Source of the DNA: Pieris napi
Lineage: Eukaryota > Arthropoda > Insecta > Lepidoptera > Pieridae
DNA: 64,000 nucleotides
NCBI RefSeq assembly: GCF_905475465.1
Contig: NC_062256.1
Span: forward strand, 5,155,662-5,219,661
Reading direction: 5' to 3'
Position numbers and translations under genes: made by a program. Every line of letters starts with the position of its first letter. Position 1 is the stretch's first letter. This document shows positions 1-9,763 of the stretch, one piece after another. The notes beneath the pieces were generated by a model, which searched no databases, had not been told where the DNA came from, and saw nothing but the letters and a program-made list of their open reading frames with translations.

Positions 1-156
1 CAACTCATTAAAATTAACTACAGAAAATTATTAAAACAAATAACAGATTCGAAGCGAGCTGGTGCTGCAGCGGAAAATGTTTACAATCCAAAAATCAAGT
101 CTTGGGTATTTCACATGCTAAAATTTTTGAATAAAAATGAAAAGCCGTTTGATACG
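1..156 (+). CDS. Partial exon, MADF-type protein
   Basis: Frame 1 is open from the window edge and ends at a good splice donor (gtaagg from 157). The peptide is basic and then aromatic, with AGAAAENVYNPKIKSWVF in the middle and MLKFLNKNEKP near the end. This matches the C-terminal part of MADF-domain proteins, in which a YRRE-like helix is followed by a short Gly/Ala-rich linker and a W/F-rich helix. MADF proteins are host transcription regulators or partners of Harbinger transposases; which applies here cannot be told. The start lies outside the window, and no further exon is seen downstream, where Tc1-like debris begins at about 205. Confidence 0.4.
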
Positions 157-204
157 GTAAGGTTTTTACATTATATAATAGGTTGGGCAAAAAGTCTTTT
201 CGCA

Positions 205-660
205 TTATACAGGGTGTCTCAAAACGGTCCAACTATTTCAAATGTGAGCGAGAGGAAAACGAAGCGTGGGGGAGGGGTGAAAATTTTTAGTTGCCATCAT
301 GCCATACACGGTAGAGCAACGCTCGTTTTGCGTGCGCGCGTATTTTGAGAACAATCGATCGCTTATTCGTGTTCGACGGTTATTTCGATTACATTATCGA
401 TTGCGTAACATTGCCGAAACTCCAAGCAATGCAACAATCTTATATTTAATCCGGACATTTAGCACGACTGGAAACACTATTGGAGATATCCATCATGGCC
501 GTCCAAGGACAGCAAGAACCCCGGGAAACATTCGGTTAGTTACAGATTCTGTAAGCCGACAGCCTCGACTCAGCGTCAGAAAGCGTGAGTCTCAATTGGC
601 ATTGCCTAGAGCGAAGATTCACCGCATAATGCGATCTGATTTACATCTTAACACGTTCGG
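205..660 (+). pseudogene. Tc1/mariner-superfamily transposase, N-terminal part
   Basis: An open frame from ATG 299 starts MPYTVEQRSFCVRAYFENN and continues through a helix-turn-helix and a GRPRTARTP stretch. This is the layout of the N-terminal DNA-binding region (Pfam DUF4817 type) of an insect-expanded Tc1/mariner-like group. The element end cagggtgtctcaaaacg lies just upstream at about 209-225. Homology stops at about 655, where the family continues toward its catalytic domain, and resumes at about 1615, so roughly 0.95 kb of foreign or rearranged DNA separates the halves. It is inactive. Confidence 0.7.
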
Positions 661-1500
661 TCCAGCAACGTCTCATGACGTTAATTTTAGAAATTCATAA
701 TTGACACAAGGTTTAATCACATCGGCTTTTAATTTCCATTTATTCACACTACATTCCCTAACGTCGGGAGTCAATACGATATTCAACTAAATAGATATTT
801 GCGCCGCATCACTTGGAAGTTTCAAAAGTTTACCGCCGCAGATCGCCGCAAATCAGTTTTTAGGAACGTTTTGCGAAAATCCGTTACACCCGCACATATT
901 CACATACGCACACACAGAACGTTGGTAGACGTCACGGGAAGTAGGGACGCGGCTAGCTTCAGTCATTTTGCGCCGCATCAAGAGAAGCTCTTGGTTCGCG
1001 TACATCGCTCGACCGAATTTAAGTTTATTGTAATACATATATTTATTTTTGATTAATATTCATAAATAAATAACTAATATATATTTATTTTAAAGTAACC
1101 AAAAATCGATTGTTTTAAATGAATAAAAAGCTGAAGGTATTTGAAGATTCTTCGTCCCGGAAGTTACTCCAGATCCCTTCAGTGATGACGGAGAATACGG
1201 AAGTGACAAGGATTATGATCCAGAACCTATAAATACTGATAGCGACAGCCCACTTAGCTACTCACATTCTTCCTGTTCTGAAAATTTTCTACACTCAAGT
1301 AGTTCTGAAAGTGTTTTCGATACCAGTATTCGCAATAGGCAAAGAAAAACTACTTCACATAAACAAACGAACAGTACAGATACGAACGATGCAGATACTA
1401 TTTCCATGGAATCTCTTCCTGGTTATGGTAAATAGTCGAATACTTTGTGACATAGCGTTATATAACGTCGACGTCTATTAACGTTGTTGTCGAATCAAAA
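661..1500. other. Sequence separating the two halves of the Tc1-like copy
   Basis: This stretch separates the DNA-binding and catalytic halves of the Tc1-like pseudogene. Apart from the acidic coding-like piece at 1150-1436 it has no recognisable gene. Short similar motifs (aacgt and gacgtt) occur at both edges, but I could not define terminal repeats or a target duplication, so whether it is an insertion or an internal rearrangement is open. Confidence 0.4.
1150..1436 (+). pseudogene. Acidic Ser/Asp-rich coding-like fragment
   Basis: One frame stays open from about 1163 to the TAG at 1434-1436. It is rich in Asp, Ser, Glu and Thr, beginning PDPFSDDGEYGSDKDYDPEP and ending in a basic then acidic tail, with a possible splice donor (ggtaaat) at the end. 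Acidic leaders of this kind begin piggyBac-type transposases, and other piggyBac copies lie at 30-42 kb, but composition alone is weak evidence. No catalytic motif follows, and an acidic region of an unrelated protein is equally possible. Confidence 0.3.
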
Positions 1501-1550
1501 CTTAAGCTTGCATACATGAAGAGCACAACGTTAAGAAACGTCATTCCAAT

Positions 1551-2206
1551 TTGTATGAAAAAATAGTGTGTCGCGACGCGAGACTCTTTTTACGGCGGCG
1601 CTGGGCCGAACGTGCTAAGGCCTACAAAATTCAGATTATGCAAGCTCTTCATGAAAACGATTACGTTACAAGACTAAATTATGTGAATGTAATGTTAGAG
1701 AGATTTAACAATTTCAACAACATCTTATTTAGCGACGAGGCACATTTTCATTTGGACGGATACGTCAATCGCCAAAATTGCCGATTTTGGGGAAAAACTA
1801 ACCCAGAGACATTACATCAACGCCCATTGCATAGCCCCAAAGTAACTGTGTGGATCGCTATGTCGGCAAAATGCATTATTGGACCTTATTTTTTTTAAAA
1901 TCACAGAGGACAAGCGGTGACTGTAACTTCTGCACGCTATGCCGACATGATACGCAATTTCTTTGGTCCTCAACTGCAACAATGTGAGCATTACAACCGG
2001 CTGACATGGTTCCAGCAAGACGGGCCACATCGCACACCACTAACAACTCTTTAGTAGCATTGCACGAGTTGTTCCCCGAAAAGGTGATTTCACGAAGAGG
2101 TGATATTGAGTGGCCGCCTCGGAGCCCTGATTTAAACCCACCTGATTTTTTCTTGTGGGGTTATCTTAAGAGCGTGGTCTATGAAAACAATCCACAAAAT
2201 TTGACT
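1551..2206 (+). pseudogene. Tc1/mariner-superfamily transposase, catalytic part
   Basis: This is the catalytic half belonging to the N-terminal fragment at 299-655. It shows SDEAHFHLDGYVNRQNCRFW with the first catalytic Asp near 1732, a VTVW block, IIGPYFF, a second-Asp segment FQQDG near 2011 and a third segment SPDLNPPDFFLWGYLKS near 2130. A stop follows PYFF, frameshifts separate the later blocks, and two residues normally found after QQDG are missing. Homology ends near 2200, where a mariner fragment begins. Confidence 0.75.
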
Positions 2207-2366
2207 GTAATTTTTATTTATTTTTTATACCGTCAAGATGAGTGAATCTAATGAAGAAATTCGATACATTTCAAAATTTTACTACAAAAAAGATAAAAAT
2301 GCAATGCAAGCCGGGAAAAAAATACGCGATATTTATGGACTTGGTGGAGTGTCTGTGAGAGTAGGG
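2207..2366 (+). pseudogene. Mariner transposase N-terminal fragment
   Basis: An ATG at 2238 opens MSESNEEIRYISKFYYKKDK, followed by a short helix ending YGLGGVSVRV. This is the start of a mariner (DD34D) transposase of the same broad type as the human SETMAR transposase region. After about 42 residues the frame runs directly into Ty3/gypsy sequence. The matching C-terminal part resumes at 2868, so this is the left half of one interrupted or recombined mariner. Confidence 0.6.
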
Positions 2367-2866
2367 TGCTCACCAGACTGCACAAAGCCAACCTGAAACT
2401 TAGTCCAAGTGAATGTTTATTTTTCAAAAGAGACTTGGGACTTGGGTCACATTATATCGGAGGACGGAGTTCGAACAGACATTGAGAAGATAGTTGCAGT
2501 GAAAGATTGGCCACTACCTAAAGATAAAACTGAAGTCCGTGCTTTCTTAGGCTTATGTTCTTACTACCGAAGATTCGTGAAAATTTTTGCGGATATTGCA
2601 AAACCACTTCACAGACTCACCGAAAAAAAAGAGGCAATTCACATGGGATAAAGAGTGCGAAGATGCGTTTAATGAGCTAAAGAACCGACTGTGTGAGACT
2701 CCGATACTAGGCTACCCGGATCTAGATGACGAATATGTAGTAGATACAGATGCCAGTGGAATTGGCATTGGAGGTGTACTATCACAAGTAAAAGGTTAGC
2801 ACGAGCAAGTAATAGCCTACTTCAGCAAGTCGTTGTCGAGACCAGAACGCAACTACTGTGTCACTC
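2367..2866 (+). pseudogene. Ty3/gypsy reverse transcriptase and RNase H fragment
   Basis: The sequence codes for the end of a gypsy reverse transcriptase and the start of RNase H. Visible in order are LTRLHKANLKLSPSECLFF, LGHIISEDGVRTD, RAFLGLCSYYRRFV, the segment around KPLHRL, and VDTDASGIGIGGVLSQ carrying the RNase H Asp. A frameshift falls near 2640 in a run of A's, another small one near 2435, and a TAG follows VKG. It ends abruptly at 2866 inside the RNase H motif. No LTR, primer site or other gypsy gene lies beside it, so this is an isolated 0.5-kb piece inside mariner sequence. Confidence 0.8.
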
Positions 2867-3394
2867 TGTGTCTACTGTTTTTTGGGATGCAAGAGGTATT
2901 ATATACATTGATTACCTTGAAAAGGGTAAAACTATCACTGGTCAATACTACGCAGACTTATTGCAACGTTTGAGCCACGAGGTGAAAATTAAACGACCTC
3001 ATCTGGCGAAGAAAAAAATCTTATTTCATCACGATAACGCACCAGCACACACGTTAATCGTTGCGACGGCTAAAATCAACGATCTAAAGTTTGAATTGAT
3101 GCCGCACCTTTCTTACTCTCCAGACCTAGCCCCGAGTGACTATTTTCTGTTCCCTAACCTCAAAAAATGGCTTGGCAGTAAGAGATTTGCGGACAATGAA
3201 GAAGTAATCGAAGCTGTAAATTGTTATTTTGAGGAGCTTGACGAATCAGTCTATAGAGATGGCATTAATAGACTGGAACACCGCTATGAGAAATGTATCA
3301 GCCTTGGAGGAGATTATGTTGAGAAATATTTTTTTTTTTTAATAACCTTGTTTTTCTTAGTCAGGCCGGAAACTTATCAATCCACCCTCGTACA
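2867..3394 (+). pseudogene. Mariner transposase C-terminal fragment
   Basis: It resumes the mariner reading with VFWDARGIIYIDYLEKGKTI, then LFHHDNAPAHT (second catalytic Asp) and YSPDLAPSDYFLFPNLKK (third Asp), and ends in the usual short C-terminal tail with a run of T's. The first-Asp segment of a DD34D mariner is missing and the gypsy piece lies in its place. The right end near 3390 (caatccaccctcgta) abuts Transib sequence, which suggests the mariner entered a Transib copy. Confidence 0.8.
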
Positions 3395-5704
3395 TTAAGA
3401 AAAAGGGTTAACGAAAAAGACAACAATATATTTCCATCGTATTATCAAGTGCAACATGCGAAAATGGAATGCTATCCATCAAAAGACGCTATCAGTGACA
3501 GAAACCTCAGCCAAAATAAAGTTACAAGCTCTACTGGATATAACGACAAGAAGAATAATGCTGCCACTCATCATCAACAGTAAGTATAAGGAACTAACAC
3601 TTATCAGTAAGTGGGGATTTGATGGTGCTTCTAATCAAGCCAATTACAAGCAAACAATCCAAACAGACGACGACAATTCAGAAAGTTAATTTGATGATTC
3701 AAGCATATTCATGGGAAGCTTAGTACCAATCAGATTCGTTTGCGGCGAACAAGTTATCTGGCAAAATGATTCCCCGAATTCATCATATTGGTGTCGACCA
3801 ATCTTTTTCGAATTTGTAAAAGAAAACAAAGTAACCATATTGCAGGAAAAAAGTGCCATTGAGCAAGAAATTGCTGATTTAATGGATACAGAAGTCGGGG
3901 AAATAAATATTTCACACTTTTTGATATTGACTATGGTAGACGGAAAAGCAACATCAATTTTATGTGACACTTCATCTCAGAGATGCGACATTCGTAAAGC
4001 CACTCCAAGCGAGATGAATAATTTATCCTTAATTGCGTCAAAACAGACTGATTTAGATCTTCGTAGATACGGATTGTCATCTTTGCACATATGGATACGA
4101 ATGATGGAATGCATTTTGCATATAGCTTACAGATTAACGATAAAGACATGGGCTGTGAAGGGAGACACCAAGTGTATCCTGGAAAGTAAAAAGAAAAACA
4201 TACAGGATGCTCTTAAAAATAGAATGGGCCTTCTGATTGATGTTGTCAAACAAGGTCATGGCCCCACCAATGATGGAAATACGCTAGAAGATTTTTTGCA
4301 AACATTACTGCTGAGTTAACAGGTGTTAGCGAGAACTTAATAAGGCGGTTTGCAATCATTTTAGAGGCAATTTCATCGGGCTACCACATTGATGAAGTCA
4401 AATTTCATGAATATGCTCAAGCCACCATGCAACTGGTATATATAGGGTGTCCCAACTAGAACGAAATTTTTAAATTTGGCGCCATTCGAAGTGTCATTGT
4501 TTGATATTTCAACAATTGTTATTGTTTGCCAGAAGAAGGTACGAGGTTAGTAAAAATTGAGCGCTTCACGAATGAACAACGCATTATCATTGTGAAATTG
4601 TTTTACCAAAATGGTGAAAGTTTTGCGGCTACAGTTCGCAAATTGCGATCAATTTGGGGTCACAATAATGCTCCAAAAGAGTCAACTGTAAAGAGAATAA
4701 TGAATAAATTTGCCTAAACTGGATCTGTTAGTGATGTAAAGACAACAACGCGCCTTCGACCAGGTCGATCGACCGAAAATGTCGCAGCTGTACGTGATGA
4801 TGTCGCTCAAACTACATCCACCTCATTTCGACACCGAGCTCAGAAAATTGGTGTCTCCACTATGCAGCGAATTTTGACGAAAGATTTGCATCTTCATGGA
4901 TACAAAGTTCAATTGACTCAGGAACTGAAGCCAGCTGACCATGGACAGCGAAGGGAGTTCGTTAATTGGGTATTGGAGAGACAACATGAAAATGTTTTGG
5001 AGACTAGAATTGGCCGCCTAGATCGTGCGATTTAACACCTTCAGATTTTTTTCTTTACGCGAATAAGCCGACGACGACTCAAGTGTTAAAAGAGGAAATT
5101 GAACGCTGCATTAATGAAATACTGCAGCATTTATGCAAAAAGGTCATTGAAAATTGTATTAAAAGATCGCGTGTGTGCCAGCAAAGCCGTGGCGGCCATC
5201 AGCACGATGTCTTGTTCCATACATAACCTCATTCTGTCTACTTTACGATATAATAAAGTTTCACGATTTTTTTTAAATATCTGTTTTATTTAAAATTTAA
5301 AAATTGTGTTCTAGTTGGGACACCCATTAGTTGGTATTATATGCCTTTAAGTGTTCATTAAGTTCTAATGCATGGTGCAGCTATAATTGAAAGTTTTAGT
5401 CTACTACCAATTGGACAGCTATCTGAAGAAGCTGCTGAAGCTAGAAATAAACACTTTCGTAGGTACCGACAACACCATTCTAGAAAGCAGCAGAAAAGCT
5501 ACAAATGAAGATATTTTAAACAATTTATTGACTAGCTCTGACCCTCTCATTTCAACGAAACGACACAAATTTGATAGAAAACATAAAAGCTTGTCAAAAG
5601 AAGCACAAAGTTTGATCATTGAACGGGCAGAGATAGAACCCTTTGATGATGACGATCAGGAAAATTTTGAAATAGCTAATGTTGATATTCTGGACACTGA
5701 TTAA
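3375..5704 (+). pseudogene. Transib transposase, split and frameshifted
   Basis: Transib elements encode the RAG1-related DDE transposase. The copy shows YPSKDAISVTETSAK, SKWGFDGASNQANYKQ, SLVPIRF, VIWQN, MVDGKAT, a Cys-containing QRCDIRKATPSEMNNL block, LSSLHIWIRMMECILHIAYR and GPTNDGNT up to about 4435. It resumes at 5332 with WYYMPLSVH, then IGQLSEEAAEARNKHFRRYR and EDILNNLLTSSDPLISTKRH, ending at a natural stop at 5702. A Tc1-like element (4445-5325) sits in the gap. A stop near 3687 and frameshifts near 4300 and 5500 show that it is dead. I could not identify its terminal repeats. Confidence 0.85.
4445..5325 (+). mobile_element. Internally deleted Tc1-like element inside the Transib copy
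   Basis: The ends are inverted: gggtgtcccaactagaac at the left and gttctagttgggacaccc at the right. Inside are IERFTNEQRIIIVKLFYQNG and RILTKDLHLHGYKVQLTQEL from the DNA-binding region and NKPTTTQVLKEEIERC from the C terminus. The whole central catalytic part is missing: the reading jumps near 5010 from FVNWVLERQHEN straight to remains of the third-Asp segment. It is an 881-bp non-autonomous derivative. The interrupted Transib reading continues beyond it, which fixes the order of insertion. No clean TA duplication is seen. Confidence 0.8.
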
Positions 5705-6101
5705 ATTAAAACAGCTAGTTTGTATTTTTTTAAATTTGTTTTACTTATTTTGTTAGGCTTTAAGGCCTAAGGGGGATACCACTTAGGGTGGTGAGGAATC
5801 GAGAACAAAATGTTGAAATTGCGACCAAATCGGGGAAAATCGAGACTCGAGAGTAAGCGTAAAAATAGGACAAATATACGTGTTATTGAGCAAAGTAAAT
5901 TATATTCATTCTCAATTCCATGAGAAAATTTGAGAATTACGAGATTTTCACTGTTTTTTGTTTTGTTCCATACAAAATTAACTTTGAAAAGTTATCTGAA
6001 AATTCATGATAGTAGTAGTTTCTTATAATCAATAGAAAAATCCAATACAATGATAAAAAATTAAAAAAAATAAACTTCATTTTTTCAAATTCTAAGTCCA
6101 C
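5705..6101. other. Non-coding stretch after the Transib copy
   Basis: AT-rich, with no gene seen. It contains ttaggctttaaggcctaa, a partial self-complement around 5753-5770. It may include the 3' non-coding part of the Transib element, but no RSS-like Transib terminus was found. Confidence 0.4.
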
Positions 6102-6500
6102 TACCGGCCCGTTTCGATCCACTGTGCGACGTGCCACGCAATTGGGCATTTCCAGATGGACCCTGCAACGTATATTGCTAAAAGACTTAAAGATGTTCGC
6201 GTATAAAACTCAAATGACTCATCAGCTGCTGCCTATTAACCACCGAGCTCGTCTAGAATACAGCCAGCGCGTTATAAACCTCAACCTTGAAGAGGATGAT
6301 TTTTCTTCAAAATTGGTTATGAGTGACGAAGCGCATTTCCATCTCTCAGGGCATGTCAATAAGCAGAATACTCGGTTCTGGGGCACTGATAATCCGCGCA
6401 TTATTCAAGAAACACCATTACACCCACTAAAAGTTACTGTATGGTGTGGCATCAGTGTTGACACAGTGATCGGACCCTATTTTTTCGAAGACCCAATATT
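6102..6500 (+). pseudogene. Tc1/mariner-superfamily transposase fragment
   Basis: The frame begins inside the gene with GISRWTLQRILLKDLKMFAY and continues to MSDEAHFHLSGHVNKQNTRF (first catalytic Asp) and VTVWCGISV...IGPYFFED. It ends at about 6495, before the second and third catalytic segments. It belongs to the same broad group as the copies at 299-2206 and 31203-32499 but is a separate lineage by its residues. Both ends are truncated, so no terminal repeats remain. Confidence 0.75.
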
Positions 6501-6816
6501 TGCCCCACCCAGTATAAGCGAGCCGAAACGCGACCGATTAGTTCAGTTTTGAATGCGATATCAAGAGATAAACACCGAAGTGACAAAGTGCGAATATAGT
6601 GAAGACAAGTGATAAAGTACTGTTTGAAGTGCCTGTAATTAAAGTAATTTGTGTTTGTGTAATCAGTGAATTTCTGTGCGTAATTTTCGGTTTTTAGTGT
6701 AAACGATTTCTCTAAAGCACTCTTTAGTTATTTAATCTGTGGTTAAATATTTTTCTTGACCTCCACCACAGAATATTATGATCGACGTTGAATGAAGTTC
6801 TATGCCAACGGATTAA
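6501..6816. other. Presumed leader of a Harbinger-linked MADF gene
   Basis: No reading frame of note. It lies between the Tc1-like fragment and the MADF exon and may be 5' untranslated sequence. The motif gcgagccgaaacgcgaccgattag near 6518 recalls the region just ahead of the HARBI1-like gene at 58.2 kb, but the resemblance is short. Confidence 0.25.
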
Positions 6817-7407
6817 TTGAAGCGTTCCGAATATATTAAGCGTATGAAACGCGCGTTTTTGCAGATGCCCATGATGTTCGACACAGAAAAGTTCAGTTAT
6901 GAAGTGAAGAAGCGGCCATCCATTTGGGATTCTCGGCACGAGTCGTACCGTTATAAGACAATAAAGGGAAACAACTGGAGTGAAGTTGGTCGAGAAATAT
7001 TTCCCGAATGGTTTGATTGGAATACAGAACAAAACAAATCAAAGGTAATTATTGCATGAGCTTGGCGCCAATACAGTGAGGAAACTGTGAGTTTGCATAG
7101 AAATCTTCAGCCTTTAGGAGCCACATACTTAGCGTTGGCATTGGAATTTCACTAGAGTGCAGTTTTCTCCAAATTAATTGGCATGTTTCTCGTACAATAC
7201 TATTTACTGTACTCCTTCTAAGCATTAAGTCCAAGCTAAGGTCCTCGAAACTTTTCCTGCAGTCAAATACCTGAAACAAAAAAAAATAATGTAATTGAAA
7301 TTGTTTTACATGATATATTTATATTTACAGGCAAAAAACTGACAACGAAATGGAAAAGCATTAAAGATACATTTGGAAGATGCTTAAAACTCATCGAGAG
7401 TTTCTGA
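6817..7407 (+). pseudogene. MADF-domain gene remnant, two exons
   Basis: Exon one (6817-7044) codes MPMMFDTEKFSYEVKKRPSI followed by WDSRHESYRYK and NNWSEVGREIFPEW. This is the first half of a MADF (Myb/SANT-like, DNA-binding) domain, and it ends at a donor (aaag|gtaatt). After an AG acceptor at 7329-7330, the sequence codes KKLTTKWKSIKDTFGR, the second half of the same domain, and stops near 7407. The joined frame is off by one base, so the gene is decayed or the splice call is wrong. The intron carries an antisense HARBI1-like exon. MADF proteins are the usual partner ORF of insect Harbinger elements. Confidence 0.6.
7049..7272 (-). pseudogene. HARBI1-like (PIF/Harbinger) transposase exon
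   Basis: On the minus strand a tttcag acceptor precedes about 70 codons reading VFDCRKSFEDLSLDLMLRRS, then STVNSIVRETCQLIW, a W-containing segment and FYANSQFPHCIGAK. This is the exon leading into the first catalytic motif (normally GA.DGKH) of Harbinger nucleases; the DGKH part is lost and a stop follows. It lies antisense inside the MADF intron, so the two Harbinger proteins are interleaved on opposite strands, as they are at 58-63 kb. Confidence 0.65.
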
Positions 7408-8012
7408 ACCATAATATGAGCGTTTTCTCAGCTCCATATCCAAAAGACAAATCACGCTTTGAATATTACCTCTAAATGAATTTGTCACATCAAATGACAC
7501 AATTACACATACAGTATTGACTAATAAAACCAGTCTGATAAAATACATTTAAGGCAAGGAGATGGCTTATATTACAAACCAAACACTGAATTTAAAAAAA
7601 AAAAACAATATTATACAAGGAAAACACGAGTACCTATATAAAAAAGCTAGATGGAATATTGACAGTAGTCAAAAATAGATTTCAAGACAATATTTAAAAT
7701 TGTGGCTTGATTTTTTTCTAAATCCATTCTAAATTTTTATAATATATTGACCCAAAAGATACCATAAGAATTACATCACAATAATAGAGATCAAGCTGTA
7801 CTGAACTTTGCAAACTTGTACATTATGCAGCTGCTTAAATTTTTTTTGCTGCAATTTAATTTAATATGTATATGTAATAAGTTTATGTTAATAGATTTAA
7901 TCACATTTTTTCTTAACCATACGACTTTTAAGTATCTAACATCATGGCACATTCAAGCACTGTACATAACGAGTATAGGTTTTCCTACAACGGTCGTCAA
8001 CTCGTCTTGGGT
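7408..8012. other. AT-rich stretch with no gene seen
   Basis: AT-rich DNA with short A and T runs. A possible short reading MAHSSTVHNEYRFSYNGRQL lies at about 7943-8016, just outside the next repeat element, but nothing supports it. Confidence 0.4.
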
Positions 8013-8660
8013 TGGGTGTTAAATACCACCTCACGTTTTTGACGATACTAATTATCTAGGAGTGTCCGGGGGACCTTCATTGGAACACCTCCAAGTGAGT
8101 TTTGCTCCGGAAACGCGTCTTAATATTTTTATAAAAAATTTAAAGTTTTGTGTAATGTATTAAAATTTGTAAACAATCCGCCATTTTCTACTTTTCTATT
8201 GGTTATAAGTGATGTGACGTTCACTTAAAAAAATCGTGTTTTTAATTTATCGATTGTTAATAATCGTTTTATTTATTTATCGATTATTTCCTCATTTTTG
8301 AAATTTAAAGTTATAGAATAATCAACATTGAAATTAACCTAATTTCGTGTTGATAGATTATAGGGTTCCGAAATTTTTTGAAATGATCGATACCTACTCG
8401 TCTGTATTTTCTAATTAGTACTTGTATTTCATTGTTTGCAACTTTCTATATTATTTAATTTTTACTAGAATAAAGTGTTTACTTTAATATCCAAAAAGTA
8501 CCCAAAACCGAATCAGAGCACCCCACTATCCACGTGGTCTTGTCTGTCTTACCCCTAGAGTGTATATAAATAATCGGAGGCGCGGAGGAAGAGGAGGCTT
8601 GAATAAAATGCCTGTGCTTTGGTACGCAAGGGTGGAGGGGCTGCATTTCCCGTAGCGCCG

Positions 8661-9117
8661 GAGCTGTCCACAAAAACAAATATTATTTAGATTGGTTAGG
8701 TTAGAGTTAGTATATGAATATTTGGTCGCCGAAGGCGACCAGGACGCCGAGAAGCCGAGGCTTGAATAAACAATTACTATTTAGATCAGAGCTGTCCACA
8801 AAAACAAATATTATTTAGATTGGTTAGGTTAGAGTTAGTATATGAATATTTGGTCGCCGAAGGCGACCAGGACGCCGAGAAGCCGAGGTTTGAATAAACA
8901 ATTACTATTTAGATCGGAGCTGTCCACAAAAAAAAATATTATTTAGATTGGTTAGGTTAGAGTTAGTATATGAATATTTGGTCGCCGAAGGCGACCAGCA
9001 CGCCGAGAAGCCGAGGCTTGAATAAACAATTACTATTTAGATCGGAGCTGTCCACAAAAACAAATATTATTTAGATTGGTTAGGTTAAAGTTAGTATATG
9101 AATATTTGGTCGCCGAA
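8661..9117 (+). repeat. 128-bp tandem array, about 3.6 copies
   Basis: Units begin gagctgtccacaaaaa at 8661, 8789, 8917 and 9045, an exact period of 128 bp, and the last is cut after ggtcgccgaa at 9117. Each full unit contains the perfect palindrome ggtcgccgaaggcgacc and the string ggttaggttagagttag. Copies differ at only a few bases. The array is internal to the inverted-repeat element. Confidence 0.9.
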
Positions 9118-9405
9118 TTTTCAATTATTTTTAATATTAAAATCGAATACAAAAATCGATTTTCACTTTTAAAAAAATCGATTATTTTTCACATCCCTAT
9201 TAATTTTATAAACTTAATCGGCCATTTTGAATGTGGTTTATGCTAGACTAGCGGTAATTAGTTTTACAGTGCAAAGTTTACTTTATAAATCCGTTTCTTT
9301 TTTATTTTCACGTGAAAGTGCGTTATTTTATTTGCATTTTTTGAAACTTGGCTTTACATACATAATCAACACTGATTTCTCGCGATCATTTTCAGATTTA
9401 TAGTG

Positions 9406-9561
9406 ATGGCGTCTACAAGTTTTACTCGTGAAAATGATTTTGAGGACGATGGGTCCGTTGTGAATCGTGACTTGAATAGTGAGGAAGTGATCACATTTTC
9501 CGGAGCAAAACTCACTTGGAGGTGTTCCAATGAAGGTCCTCCGAGACTCCTAAATAATTAG
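9406..9561 (+). CDS. Short ORF running into the right inverted repeat
   Basis: ATG at 9406 with a 51-codon frame starting MASTSFTRENDFEDDGSVVN and ending inside the terminal repeat (GAKLTWRCSNEGPP...). It is acidic then polar and resembles no family I recognise. The terminal repeat reads similarly in the left copy on the opposite strand. It could be the first exon of a lost transposase or chance. Confidence 0.25.
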   Translation: MASTSFTRENDFEDDGSVVNRDLNSEEVITFSGAKLTWRCSNEGPPRLLNN

Positions 9562-9601
9562 TATCGTCAAAAAAGTGCGATGGTATTCAAAACTGTTACC
9601 C

Positions 9602-9763
9602 TCGTCTTTCTTGGTTACAATTAACAATAACTTACGGTAACGACGATTTGTTGAATACAATTCTTGAACCATATGTAGGCTGCACTCGAGCTGAAGAACT
9701 GATTGTGATTACTGATGTACTGAATAATAAAATTCCGATTTATGAACAATCTACGTCATCTTA
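9602..9763 (+). CDS. Possible terminal exon of an unknown protein
   Basis: A frame of about 53 codons ends at TAA 9761-9763 and contains NDDLLNTILEPYVGCTRAEE followed by LIVITDVLNNKIPIYEQ. Its composition and hydrophobic pattern look like real protein, unlike the surrounding AT-rich DNA. It begins directly at the right edge of the inverted-repeat element, so the element may have cut its gene. I do not recognise the protein, and no upstream exon was found. Confidence 0.3.

Larger units (their letters stand above)
8013..9600. mobile_element. Unassigned terminal-inverted-repeat element
   Basis: About 100 bp at each end are inverted copies: left 8013-8113 and right 9496-9600 share ttttgacgatactaattat, ccttcattggaacacctcca and agtgagttttgctccgg with few mismatches. 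The interior has a 128-bp tandem array, two AT-rich flanks rich in atcgat-type motifs, and one short ORF. No transposase is recognised, so it is a non-autonomous element of about 1.6 kb. Family and target duplication could not be settled. It may interrupt a coding region, since a coding-like stretch starts just outside its right end. Confidence 0.7.

Noticed and set aside
2868..2890. ATG of the mariner C-terminal piece as a true start
   Set aside because: The ATG-like frame start is inside transposase homology; the piece is the right half of a broken gene.
7816..8022. 68-codon plus-strand frame
   Set aside because: Hydrophobic, AT-driven, ends in the terminal repeat of the next element; no support.
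8661..9117. Regular repeats that could suggest a CRISPR array
   Set aside because: The whole 128-bp unit repeats without unique spacers, and the genome is insect.
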